DNA of 64,000 bases from Nocardia spumae. Its GTDB lineage: Bacteria > Actinomycetota > Actinomycetes > Mycobacteriales > Mycobacteriaceae. Position 1 is the stretch's first letter; each line of letters begins with the position of its first letter. Below are positions 1 to 8,012 of this stretch, one piece after another. Under the pieces are notes generated by a model. The model was given only the letters and a program-made list of their open reading frames with translations, did no database searches and was not told the origin of the DNA. The stretch covers positions 4,278,001 to 4,342,000 of the forward strand of contig NZ_JAJFZL010000001.1 of assembly GCF_020733635.1 (NCBI RefSeq), written 5' to 3'. The translations under genes and the position numbers were made by a program.

Positions 1-141
1 GGCCCCGGTCGCCGACGCGATTTCCGGCAGTGCGGTGTACAGCGCCGCCATCGAGGCGACGACCAGTGCGACCGACATACAGGACACGATCACCACCCAG
101 CGGCGGCGCACCACGACGGGCTCGGTCATGGTTGCGTTCAT
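1..141 (-). CDS. MFS transporter, N-terminal fragment
   Basis: Only the first 47 codons lie inside the window; the gene runs off the left edge. The peptide has a basic start (VVVRRRW) followed by a hydrophobic helix and the ALYTALPEIA pattern, which is typical of the first membrane helix of drug:proton antiporters of the major facilitator superfamily. The ATG at 141 follows GGGAGG after four bases; a second ATG at 129 is possible. It is divergent from a TetR gene, and a long palindrome lies between them, so the TetR protein probably controls this exporter. The substrate cannot be told from this piece. Confidence 0.75.
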   Translation of the reverse strand, partial: MNATMTEPVVVRRRWVVIVSCMSVALVVASMAALYTALPEIASATGA

Positions 142-151
142 CGGGCCTCCC

Positions 152-198
152 AGAAACGCTACTGCCGGTTTCGCTATGATACTAGCGGTATCGTTTCT
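152..198. promoter_or_regulatory. Probable TetR operator between divergent genes
   Basis: The 104-bp gap between the transporter and the TetR gene holds an imperfect palindrome. Its outer arms are AGAAACG (152-158) and CGTTTCT (192-198). The right half contains a smaller perfect palindrome, GATACTAGCGGTATC (178-192). A TATGAT box (175-180) for rightward transcription lies inside the symmetry, so a bound repressor would cover the promoter. Binding by the adjacent TetR protein is inferred from position. Confidence 0.6.
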
Positions 199-244
199 AT
201 CTTATTCGGCCGGTGATCGCCGCCGAGGGGGAATCCTGGGAGTC

Positions 245-904
245 ATGACCACACCGAGTGCCGCGATCGAATCCGACGACGATCCGCGCAAGGTTCGCTC
301 GCGCCGCCGCCTGCTCGACGCCGCCACCGAGCTGCTGCGCGACGGCGGCCTGGACGCGGTCACCATCGACGCGGTCACCCGGCGTTCCGGGGTCGCGCGC
401 ACGACGCTCTACCGGCATTTCGACACCGTCACCGAATTACGCACCGCCACATTGGAAGAGCTGCTACCGCCGGTGGTCGAGGTGCCGGTCGGGGGCGCGC
501 TGCGGGAACGGCTGATCGAACTACTCGCCCGGCAGGCCCAGGGCATCAACGACGTACCGCTGCATCTGACCACGCTCGCGTGGCTGGCCACCGAGGACGA
601 GCAGTCCGGCGGGGAGGGAATCCGGGCGGGTTCGCTGCGCGCCCACCTCATCGAGACCTACCGCCGGCCGTTCGACGAACTGTTCGACGACGACCATGCC
701 CGGGCACTGCTGGGCGACCGGGATCTCACCGCGGTCCTGGCACAACTCATCGGCCCGATCGTGTTCGTGCGGCTGTCCGGAATCGGCCGGGCCACCCGTG
801 CCGACTGCGCCCGCATCGTCGACGACTTCCTGGCCGCGTGCGCCGCCTCCGATCGCACCGCGACCCGCAATCGGCTGCGGGCGCGGCGATCACCCGCTCA
901 GTAG
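245..904 (+). CDS. TetR family transcriptional regulator
   Basis: This 219-residue protein has the TetR layout. Residues about 15-60 form the DNA-binding helix-turn-helix (RRRLLDAATELLRDGG, then VTRRSGVARTTLYRHF), followed by a helical ligand-binding domain. The ATG at 245 is chosen because GGGGG and GGGAG lie just upstream and because homology begins there; the reading frame is open further upstream, but that part covers the operator. It is divergent from the exporter at the left edge and probably represses it and itself. The 3' end overlaps by a few bases the end of the convergent broken SDR gene. Confidence 0.88.
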   Translation: MTTPSAAIESDDDPRKVRSRRRLLDAATELLRDGGLDAVTIDAVTRRSGVARTTLYRHFDTVTELRTATLEELLPPVVEVPVGGALRERLIELLARQAQGINDVPLHLTTLAWLATEDEQSGGEGIRAGSLRAHLIETYRRPFDELFDDDHARALLGDRDLTAVLAQLIGPIVFVRLSGIGRATRADCARIVDDFLAACAASDRTATRNRLRARRSPAQ

Positions 905-1560
905 TACACCGGTCCGGGTACGCCACCGCCGGCCGCGATCGCGCCCCCGGTGATGGCGACGCTGCGGGGTGAGGCGAGAAAGGTCACGACGTCGGCGACC
1001 TCACGGGCATCGATGACACGGCGAATCGAATTGGCGGCCAGGCCGGATTCCAATGCCTCGATCGTGGTACCGGATTCGGCGGCCTGCGTGGTCAGTCGCG
1101 CATGCAGGCGCGCTCGGTCCGGGTGAGGCCGGGGTGGACCACCGTGTTCACCCCGTGCGGACCCAGCTCGTCGGCCAGATTCTTGGTCAAGGCGGAGACA
1201 CTGACGTTGCGCACCGTCTGTGCGATCGAATTCGCCTGTCGCGCACCGAGTCCGCTGATGTTGACGATCCGGCCCCAGCCCTGCGCGATCAGATGCGGCG
1301 CCACGGCACGGGCCGTGCGCAGATAGCCCAGCACCTTGATCTCGACCTCCCGGCGGACGATATCGTCGCTGGTGGCGCTCAGATCCGCGGGCGATCCCGC
1401 ACTCCAGGGGGTGGCAGCGGAGTTGACCAGGATGTCCACGCCGCCCAACTCGGCGACCGTGCGCTCGACCAGCTCCCGCACCCGCTCATCGTCTCCGGCG
1501 TCGGTGGGAATCGCGACGACGCGCGATCCCGTCTCGGCGCCCACCGCGGCTACGCGCGTC
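898..1560 (-). pseudogene. Broken short-chain dehydrogenase/reductase
   Basis: The minus strand encodes the middle of an SDR enzyme (GGVDILVNSAATP, then GRIVNISGLGARQ and a LTKNLADELGPHGV segment). The frame is broken near 1101: the first frame ends at TERACMRD, while the family C-terminus (LHARLTTQAAESG through FLASPRSVAITGG to PVYY) continues in another frame to a stop at 898-900. The N-terminal Rossmann part with the glycine motif is also missing, with an in-frame stop upstream of about 1560. The usual SDR tyrosine-lysine pair is also altered. A single frameshift could be a sequencing error, but the lost N-terminus suggests a real pseudogene. Confidence 0.75.
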
Positions 1561-1727
1561 CCGCAGCTCGGTCGTCGTCATCGACTCGATCTCGGCGCAC
1601 GACCGAGCCCGCTGTCGAACGGCGGTCCGATCGGCGAATCGCTACGGTGGATATCGCGCCGGACCCTGGGGCGACCCGATCGCACCGTCGGCGCGGACCG
1701 ACTACCCGAATCACCGGAGGTGACGAA

Positions 1728-2939
1728 ATGGCAAGCGGCACATCGTCCATCGAGGTTCGCACGCTCACCGACGCGGCGGATCTGCGCACCGCCGGCGCCA
1801 TCTTCCGCACCGCGATGGTCGGGTTGCCGCCACGGTCCGACGATCCCGACGGACTGGTGGAGCCGGGCCGCACCCTGGGCGCGCGTCTGAACGGGGAGCT
1901 GGTCGGGGGCGCGGATTCCTACACCAGCCGATTGGTGGTGCCGGGCGGACGATGGGTCCCGCACGCCGCGGTCACCCATGTGGGTGTCCTACCCACCCAT
2001 ACCCGGCGCGGGGTGGTGAGCGCGCTGCTCCGCCACCAGCTCGCCGACATCGCCGGCCGCGGTGAGATCGTGGCGAGCCTGCGTGCCACCCAGGGCGGTA
2101 TCTACGAACGGTTCGGTTACGGCGTGGCCGGTTCGTACGCGACCCTCGAGCTGGATCGGGCGCGCGCCCGGCTGCGCGATTCCGTGCCGGCGAGCGGCCC
2201 GGTGCGCTACCTCGACCCCGCGGTCCGCTGGGAGACCCTGGCGAAAATCTATGCTGCCGCGGACATCTCGTGGACCGGTGCGATCGAGCGGCCCTCGTAC
2301 TGGTGGCGGCTGCAGGAACTGTTCACCGGAGAGGCGGGGTGGACCGTGGTGCACGGCGCCCCCGGAGCCGAGGACGGCTTTCTGCGCTACCGTCCCGCCG
2401 ACGGCGCGGCCTGGCCGCGCAACCCGCACCGCACGGTCGTGGTCGACGACTGGGTCGCCACGACACCGGATGCCTACCGCGGACTGCTGCGCCATCTGCT
2501 CGCACTCGACATCGTGGAACGGATCGTGGTGACCTTCGCGCCGGTGGACAGCCCGCTGCGGCAGCTGTTCGCCGACGAACGGGTGGTCACCGTCGCCGGT
2601 GTGCACGACGAGACCTGGTTGCGCCTGATCGATGTGCACGCCGCACTCGATCGGCGCGACTACCGCGACTCGGCCCCGGTGGTGATCGCGGTCGACGACG
2701 AGATCCTGCCCGCCAACACCGGCTCGTATCGCATCGCCGCCGGCACGGTGACCCGGGTCGACGCGCCCGCCGATCTCACGACCGACGTGTCCACCCTCGC
2801 CGCGGCCTATCTCGGCGGCACCGGCTGGCGGCAGCTGGCCCTGGCCGGCCGGGTGATCGAACATCGTGACGGCGCGGCCGACGACGCGGACGCCCTGTTC
2901 GCCACCACGACGGCGCCGTTCGCGGGGACCTATTTCTGA
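1728..2939 (+). CDS. Eis-like GNAT N-acetyltransferase
   Basis: The 403-residue protein matches the Eis (enhanced intracellular survival) family, which acetylates amines of aminoglycosides, polyamines or lysines with acetyl-CoA. Visible marks are the CoA-binding segment VGVLPTHTRRGVVSALL, the following block EIVASLRATQGGIYERFGYG that contains the tyrosine proposed as general acid, a central linker domain, and a C-terminal SCP2-like domain ending in phenylalanine. In mycobacterial Eis the terminal carboxylate takes part in catalysis, and the total length here is about the same. The ATG at 1728 has GGAGG seven bases upstream. The frame is open further upstream but carries no family sequence. 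The substrate is unknown. Confidence 0.88.
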   Translation: MASGTSSIEVRTLTDAADLRTAGAIFRTAMVGLPPRSDDPDGLVEPGRTLGARLNGELVGGADSYTSRLVVPGGRWVPHAAVTHVGVLPTHTRRGVVSALLRHQLADIAGRGEIVASLRATQGGIYERFGYGVAGSYATLELDRARARLRDSVPASGPVRYLDPAVRWETLAKIYAAADISWTGAIERPSYWWRLQELFTGEAGWTVVHGAPGAEDGFLRYRPADGAAWPRNPHRTVVVDDWVATTPDAYRGLLRHLLALDIVERIVVTFAPVDSPLRQLFADERVVTVAGVHDETWLRLIDVHAALDRRDYRDSAPVVIAVDDEILPANTGSYRIAAGTVTRVDAPADLTTDVSTLAAAYLGGTGWRQLALAGRVIEHRDGAADDADALFATTTAPFAGTYF

Positions 2940-2970
2940 CGCACGGGTGAGGCTCCCGAGAACCGGCCGG

Positions 2971-4319
2971 TCAGCCGCCGGCGGCGGCGGTGACGCGACG
3001 CGGGACCGGGTTCAGGCTCGCGGGGCTCAGGCCGAGATGATCGCGCAGGGTGGCGCCGGTGTACTCGGTGCGAAACAGCCCGCGCCGCTGCAGTTCCGGC
3101 ACCACGAGGTCGACGAAATCGTCGAAGGTGCCCGGTGCCTGAGCCGCGGACAGGATGTAGCCGTCGGCCTCACCGCCGTGGAATCCGGCCTCGATCTGAT
3201 CGGCGATCTGGGCGGGGGTGCCGACGAACTGCGGCAGCAACACGCCCTGCGCGTACAGCGTGCCGATATCGCGCAGGGTCAGGTTGTCGCGCAGACTCAG
3301 CCGCCGGGCCACGTCGAACAGTCCCTGCGTGCCCGGGACCACGACATCCTCGATCGGCGCGTCCATGTCGTAGCGGGAGAAATCGTGGTCGGTGTGCACC
3401 GACAGGGTGATCAGCCCGGATACCGGATCGGCCAGTTCGTTGTGGAACGCCTGCTTCTCGCGGGCGATGGTCTCGGTCTCCCCCACGAACGGCACGAACG
3501 ACGGGAAGATCTTCACCTGGTCCGGATCACGGCCGAAATCCGATGCGCGCGACTTGATGTCGTCGTAGTAGGCGCGGCGGCCCTCCGGGGTCGGGTCGAT
3601 CTCGAAGATCGCCTCGGCCCAGCGCGCCGCGAAGTCGCGGCCGACCGGCGATGATCCGGCCTGGATCAGCACCGGCCGGCTCTGCGGCGAATGCGGGACG
3701 GTCAGCGGCCCGCGGGTCTTGAACCAGCGCCCGTCGTGGTCGACGACGCGCACCTTGTCCGGATCGGCGAATACTCCCGATTCCTTGTCCCGCACGAGCG
3801 CGTCGGGATCCCAGCTGCCCCACAGTTTGTAGGCCACCTCGAGGAACTCGTGGGCGCGGTCGTAGCGTTCGTCGTGGCCCAGATGGTTGTCGAGCCCGAA
3901 ATTCTGCGCCTCCGCCTGATTGAGCGACGTGATCACATTCCACGCGGCCCGCCCGCCGGACAGATGATCGAGCGTGGCGAAGATCCGGGCCACCTCGTAG
4001 GGATGAAAGTAGGTGGTGGACTTGGTGATCGCGAGCCCGAGCCGGTCGGTGGTGTCGGCCAGTGCCGCCGCCACCAGCGCCGGATCGATCGTCGCCGAGG
4101 CCTGGGTGCCGCTGCGCAGCGGCACCCGGATGTCGTTGCCGTAGCGGACCGGTGTGGCCAGCAGGTCCGCGAAGAACAGGAAGTCGAACTTGCCACGCTC
4201 GAGGGTCTGCGCGACCCGGCGGTAGTAGCCGGGGCTCAGATAGTCGGTCTCCGACCCCGGATGCCGCCACGCCGCATGCGAGTGGGTGACGTGCGAGGCG
4301 ATCAGGAAACGCCGCCCAC
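2971..4319 (-). CDS. LLM-class flavin-dependent monooxygenase, start lost
   Basis: The protein belongs to the NtaA/SnaA/DszA branch of bacterial-luciferase-like monooxygenases, which use FMNH2 and oxygen on small organic or sulfur compounds. Family blocks include HVTHSHAAWRHPGSETDYL near the N-terminus, HLSGGRAAWNVITSLNQAEA, PQSRPVLIQAGSS and FVGTPAQIADQIE. Homology begins near 4311, but the frame has no ATG, GTG or TTG there: it opens directly after the stop codon of the helicase gene, and the first usable start (GTG at 4125) would remove about 60 conserved residues. A GTG at 4319 is out of frame by one base, so a single-base deletion or sequencing error is the simplest explanation. It is convergent with the Eis-like gene. 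Confidence 0.78.
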
Positions 4320-4329
4320 CCGGCCGCGG

Positions 4330-5955
4330 TCAGCGACTACGGCTGCCCGCGGTGCGCGAGAATCCGGCCCGGCCACCGGTGCTGCCCGCCGGGGCAACAC
4401 CCTGACCGTGGCCGCGGGCCCCCCGGCGACCGGCGACGCGATCACCGGCGGCGCGGTCGGCGGTGACGCGTCCACCGGTACCACGATCACGGTTCGTGCG
4501 CGCACGGGTACTGCGGTCTCCGGCGGTCCGGGCGCCGGCAGTGCGGTCACCGGATGGCCGCCCATCGGAGCCGCGGTCACCCACACGCCCACCGGCCACG
4601 CGGTCACCGGCCACGCGGTCCCTGGTGGCACGACGTCGCCCGCCACCACCGGCCGCAGCGCCGCCACCGCTCCCGGCGCCGTGTCGCCGCGACTTCTGCG
4701 CACGTGGCGACGGTTGAGCCGCGGACTTTTTCGCCTCGGCCGACGGCACAAGCGCACCGCGCTGCGACTGGTCGACGAGCGCGGCGATCGGTCCCACGAG
4801 CCGCGACACCGCCGGCGAGTCCTCCGAAACCTGCTGCACCGCGGCATCGATACCGGCCTTGCGCAGCAAGGTGGTGACGGTGCCACGCTCGGCCGGCAGC
4901 ATGAGCGTCACGACGTCCCCGGAACCGCCCGCTCGTGCGGTGCGGCCCGAACGATGCAGGTAGGCCTTGTGTTCCGCGGGAGGGTCGACGTGCACCACGA
5001 GTTCGACATCGTCGACGTGCACGCCGCGGGCGGCGACATCGGTGGCGACCAGCACCGTCGCGGCATCACCGGCGAACGCCGCCAGATTGCGGTCGCGGGC
5101 GTTCTGCGCCAGGTCACCGTGCAACTCCACAGCGGCGATGCCCGCCGACCGCAATTGCCGGGCCAGCCGGCGAGCCTGGTGTTTGGTGCGGGTGAACAGG
5201 ATTCGCCGGCCGGCGCCGGCCGCGAGCTGCTGTACGAGCGCCTTCTTGGCGGTCATGTCGGCGGACTCGAAGATGTGGTGTGCCATCGTCGCGACGGGAG
5301 TGTCCGCCTCGCCCACCGAATGCCGCACCGCGCCCGGCAGAAAGCGGTCGACCAGCCGGTTGACACTCTTGTCCAGCGTCGCCGAGAAGAGCAGGCGCTG
5401 GCCATCGGACGGGGTGGCCGCCAGGATCCGGGTGACGGCGGGCAGGAATCCGAGATCGGCCATGTGGTCGGCCTCGTCGATCACGGTGATCCGGATGTCG
5501 TCGAGAGCGATGAGCTCCTGCTGCATCAGATCCTCGAGCCGGCCGGGGCACGCGACGACGATATCGGCGCCACGGCGCAGCGAACGCACCTGGCGCTGTT
5601 GTGGCACACCGCCGAAAACGGTGGTGACCGACATCCCGTACACGGCGGCCAGCGGTTCCATCGTCATGGCGATCTGGGTGGCGAGTTCCCTGGTCGGCGC
5701 CAGGACCAGCCCGACGGGGCGGTTCGGCGCGGCTTGCCGACCGGTCTCGCCGAGCCGGTCGATCACCGGAATCGTGAAGGCGAGCGTCTTACCGCTGCCG
5801 GTGCGTCCGCGGCCGAGAATATTCCGGCCGGCGAGTGAATCCGGCAGCGTGTCGGCCTGGATGGGAAACGGTGCGGCGATCCCGTTGGCCGCCAGCGCCT
5901 GGGCCAGCGGCGGGCGGACGCCGAGCAGGGCGAACGAAGGAGAAGAGGTTTTCAT
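4330..5955 (-). CDS. DEAD-box ATP-dependent RNA helicase
   Basis: This 541-residue protein unwinds RNA duplexes with ATP. In order it shows a Q motif (FPIQADTLP), motif I (GRTGSGKT), Ia (PTRELA), the DEAD box (VIDEADHMAD), motif III (SAT), and motif VI (HRSGRTARAG). From about residue 400 it turns into a long arginine-glycine-aspartate tail built of repeats such as GDRVAGDRVAG, a type of tail that often gives nonspecific RNA binding. The ATG at 5955 (MKTSSPSF) is chosen by homology. An ATG 27 bases upstream, within MPERHCRTV, is possible, and the only purine-rich element (GAAAGG) lies between the two. Its stop is immediately followed, in the same frame, by the monooxygenase. Confidence 0.88.
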   Translation of the reverse strand: MKTSSPSFALLGVRPPLAQALAANGIAAPFPIQADTLPDSLAGRNILGRGRTGSGKTLAFTIPVIDRLGETGRQAAPNRPVGLVLAPTRELATQIAMTMEPLAAVYGMSVTTVFGGVPQQRQVRSLRRGADIVVACPGRLEDLMQQELIALDDIRITVIDEADHMADLGFLPAVTRILAATPSDGQRLLFSATLDKSVNRLVDRFLPGAVRHSVGEADTPVATMAHHIFESADMTAKKALVQQLAAGAGRRILFTRTKHQARRLARQLRSAGIAAVELHGDLAQNARDRNLAAFAGDAATVLVATDVAARGVHVDDVELVVHVDPPAEHKAYLHRSGRTARAGGSGDVVTLMLPAERGTVTTLLRKAGIDAAVQQVSEDSPAVSRLVGPIAALVDQSQRGALVPSAEAKKSAAQPSPRAQKSRRHGAGSGGGAAAGGGGRRRATRDRVAGDRVAGGRVGDRGSDGRPSGDRTAGARTAGDRSTRARTNRDRGTGGRVTADRAAGDRVAGRRGARGHGQGVAPAGSTGGRAGFSRTAGSRSR

Positions 5956-6329
5956 GACTGTGCGACAGTGCCTTTCGGGCATAGGGTCGTGCCACGCCCG
6001 GCTGTGGACATCGTCCACACGGGGACACGCACGACGTGGCGAGATTGCCGAGAGGCAAAATCGATCGCCGTAGGAGTAGCGCAGCAACGCAGCGAACCGG
6101 TCGCGCAATGAATGCCGTCTACGACGCTGGACGGAACCACGGTGCCGTCCCCGCATCGACAGCTCGATGAGCTGCCGTGTTGCCACCCACCCTACCCGAC
6201 GGCGCCCGCACTTCCCGAACCGGGCTTCGCGGACAGCCCGAGTCCGAGGTCAGGGGCCACCCGGCCGCTTCCGCGGTCCCTGCCCCGTCGATGTCCGGCC
6301 GCCCGGCGAGACGGCCGCCACACAAGATA
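5956..6329. other. Long non-coding gap between helicase and tam
   Basis: About 370 bp without a convincing gene; the open frames here are shadows. It should contain the promoter and a long leader of the leftward helicase gene. Long 5' leaders are common for cold-induced helicases, but I see no recognisable riboswitch or hairpin and make no claim of one. Confidence 0.4.
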
Positions 6330-6352
6330 ATATAACGCGCGTACGGTTATAT
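6330..6352. promoter_or_regulatory. Palindrome in the tam promoter
   Basis: Perfect 7-bp arms ATATAAC (6330-6336) and GTTATAT (6346-6352) flank nine GC-rich bases. It overlaps an AT-rich GATAATATAAC stretch that looks like a -10 region and lies 22 bp before the methyltransferase start. An operator is likely; no regulator gene is adjacent. Confidence 0.45.
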
Positions 6353-6373
6353 CTCCGGCGATGGGAGCGGTTC

Positions 6374-7141
6374 ATGTGGGATCCCGAGAAGTACCGTAGC
6401 TTCGGCGATCATCGGTCTCGCCCGTTCTTCGAACTGATCGGGCGCATCGGCGCCGAAAAGCCCCGGCGGGTGGTCGACCTCGGATGCGGTCCCGGACACC
6501 TGTCCGCCGCACTGACCAGCCGCTGGCCCGGCGCACACCTGGAAGCCTTCGACTCCTCCCCCGAAATGGTCTCCGCGGCAAGGGAACTGGGAGTCGACGC
6601 CGAGGTCGGTACCGCACAGGACTGGCGTCCCGCGCCCGATACCGATGTCGTGGTCGCGAACGCGGTCCTGCAGTGGGTGCCCACCCACGTCGAACTCCTG
6701 CCGGAGTGGGTCGCCGCCCTGCCGGCGGGAGCCTGGCTGGCCCTGCAGGTTCCCGGCAATTTCGACGCCCCGTCCCACGTGGCCATCCGGCAACTGGCCG
6801 CCCGCGACGAATGGCGTCCGCACCTGGCCTCGACCGGAATCCTGCAGCCCCGCGACGTCCTCGATCCGGAAGGCTACGCGACGGTGCTGACCGCGGCCGG
6901 ATGCACCGTCGACGCCTGGGAGACCACCTATCTGCAGCGCTTGAGCGGCGAGGATCCCGTGCTGGAATGGGTGAGCGGCACCGCACTGCGCCCGGTCCGC
7001 AACGCACTCGACGACGCCGGCTGGGCTCGCTTCACCGCACAGCTGGCCCCATTGCTGGCCACCGCCTACCCGCGCCGCGCGGACGGCACGACCTGGCTGC
7101 CGTTCCGCCGCGTCTTCGCGGTGGCCCGCACACTCGGCTGA
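6374..7141 (+). CDS. tam: Trans-aconitate 2-methyltransferase
   Basis: This SAM-dependent methyltransferase esterifies trans-aconitate, an inhibitor formed spontaneously from the citrate-cycle intermediate cis-aconitate. The 255-residue length is close to E. coli Tam (252). It begins MWDPEKYRSFGDHRSRPFF, a family signature, has the SAM-binding VVDLGCGPGHLS block at about residue 32, the VVVANAVLQWVPTH block, and ends with LPFRRVFAVART. The ATG at 6374 follows GGGAG; the upstream open frame is non-coding. It stands alone behind a palindromic promoter. Confidence 0.9.
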   Translation: MWDPEKYRSFGDHRSRPFFELIGRIGAEKPRRVVDLGCGPGHLSAALTSRWPGAHLEAFDSSPEMVSAARELGVDAEVGTAQDWRPAPDTDVVVANAVLQWVPTHVELLPEWVAALPAGAWLALQVPGNFDAPSHVAIRQLAARDEWRPHLASTGILQPRDVLDPEGYATVLTAAGCTVDAWETTYLQRLSGEDPVLEWVSGTALRPVRNALDDAGWARFTAQLAPLLATAYPRRADGTTWLPFRRVFAVARTLG

Positions 7142-7290
7142 ACCAACTGCGCGGCGGAAACCTGGTGCACCACATCGTCGATCGCGCACCGCGCTCTGCG
7201 CCGAACCGGTGTGGCGGACGGTATCGGTGGCAGCCGGATCGTGTGTGGTCGCCAATGCGGCCAGCACGATCCAGTGAACGGAGAGTCGTT

Positions 7291-7812
7291 GTGACGCGAT
7301 CCGGAATCGACGAGGCGCTGCGGGCGTTCGGGCGCGGTAGCGGCGTGGTCGCGCTGGTTCTGCTGTCGGTGGCACTCGTCGCGGGAATCACCGCCCGATC
7401 GGGACGGGCGATACTGCTGCCGCGCACCGGCCTGGCCGAATTCCACCGGGGTTGCGGACTGCGCGCCACCGCCGACATCCTCGGCTACCTGGCGGCCCAG
7501 AGCTCCGGCCGCTGCGGCCCCTGCCGGAACGGATTGCCGCAGTTGGCGACCCGACTGAACGAGCTCGCGCGTGGCGGCTCCGGCGATCCCGCCGAGATCC
7601 TGCGCCTCGCCGGATCGGTCGACGGCCGCGACGCCTGCCATCACCCCGACGGCGCCGCCCGGCTGGCGCGGTCGGCACTGTCGGTGTTCGCCGACGATCT
7701 GGCCATGCATCGGCACGGTTCGTGCGACGCCGCACCGCACCCGGATGCCGCACGGGATGCCGTGGCGCTGTGCCCGCGCTCTGCTCTGTCCATCGTCCGA
7801 AAGCGACGGTGA
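7291..7812 (+). CDS. Chimeric ORF: ferric-reductase-like start, NuoF-like end
   Basis: The 173-residue ORF starts at GTG 7291 behind GGAGAG. Its first 55 residues (DEALRAFGRGSGVVALVLL, one membrane helix, then ARSGRAILLPRTGLAEFHR) resemble the N-terminus of actinobacterial ferric-reductase-like membrane proteins. The rest (ILGYLAAQSSGRCGPCRNG, then RDACHHPDGAARLARSAL) resembles the C-terminal iron-sulfur region of NuoF-like proteins, with the CxxC and later cysteines present. In actinomycetes such genes often sit together, so an internal deletion that joined the first gene's start to the last gene's end near 7460 would give this product. The frame stayed open, but function is doubtful. Confidence 0.6.
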   Translation: MTRSGIDEALRAFGRGSGVVALVLLSVALVAGITARSGRAILLPRTGLAEFHRGCGLRATADILGYLAAQSSGRCGPCRNGLPQLATRLNELARGGSGDPAEILRLAGSVDGRDACHHPDGAARLARSALSVFADDLAMHRHGSCDAAPHPDAARDAVALCPRSALSIVRKRR

Positions 7813-8012
7813 ACGCCGGACGGCGGCCGGCCCGGCGTCCGGAGGACCGCACCATACGTCCGACGCCCGCCCGACGCGGCCGCACAGTGAGTGAGCGACG
7901 GCCATTCCGGCGCGAGAATATATGTCCGACAGCATGTTCCGAGAAACATCACGCGGTGCGGCAACGGCGTCGTTCTCCCCGGCCCGAGGCCAGGTGTCGC
8001 CATAGCGTTCCA

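Noticed and set aside
1053..1727. N-terminal extension of the Eis-like protein
   Set aside because: It is antisense to the SDR pseudogene, has no family sequence, and a good GGAGG-ATG start exists at 1728.
4420..4650. Tandem DNA repeat in the helicase 3' part
   Set aside because: It is explained by the repeated arginine-glycine-aspartate tail of the protein; no independent role is needed.
6484..7290. Long open frame overlapping tam in another phase
   Set aside because: It is arginine- and proline-rich and lies antiphase to a well-supported methyltransferase; only its last part (7291-7812) has its own start and family sequence.
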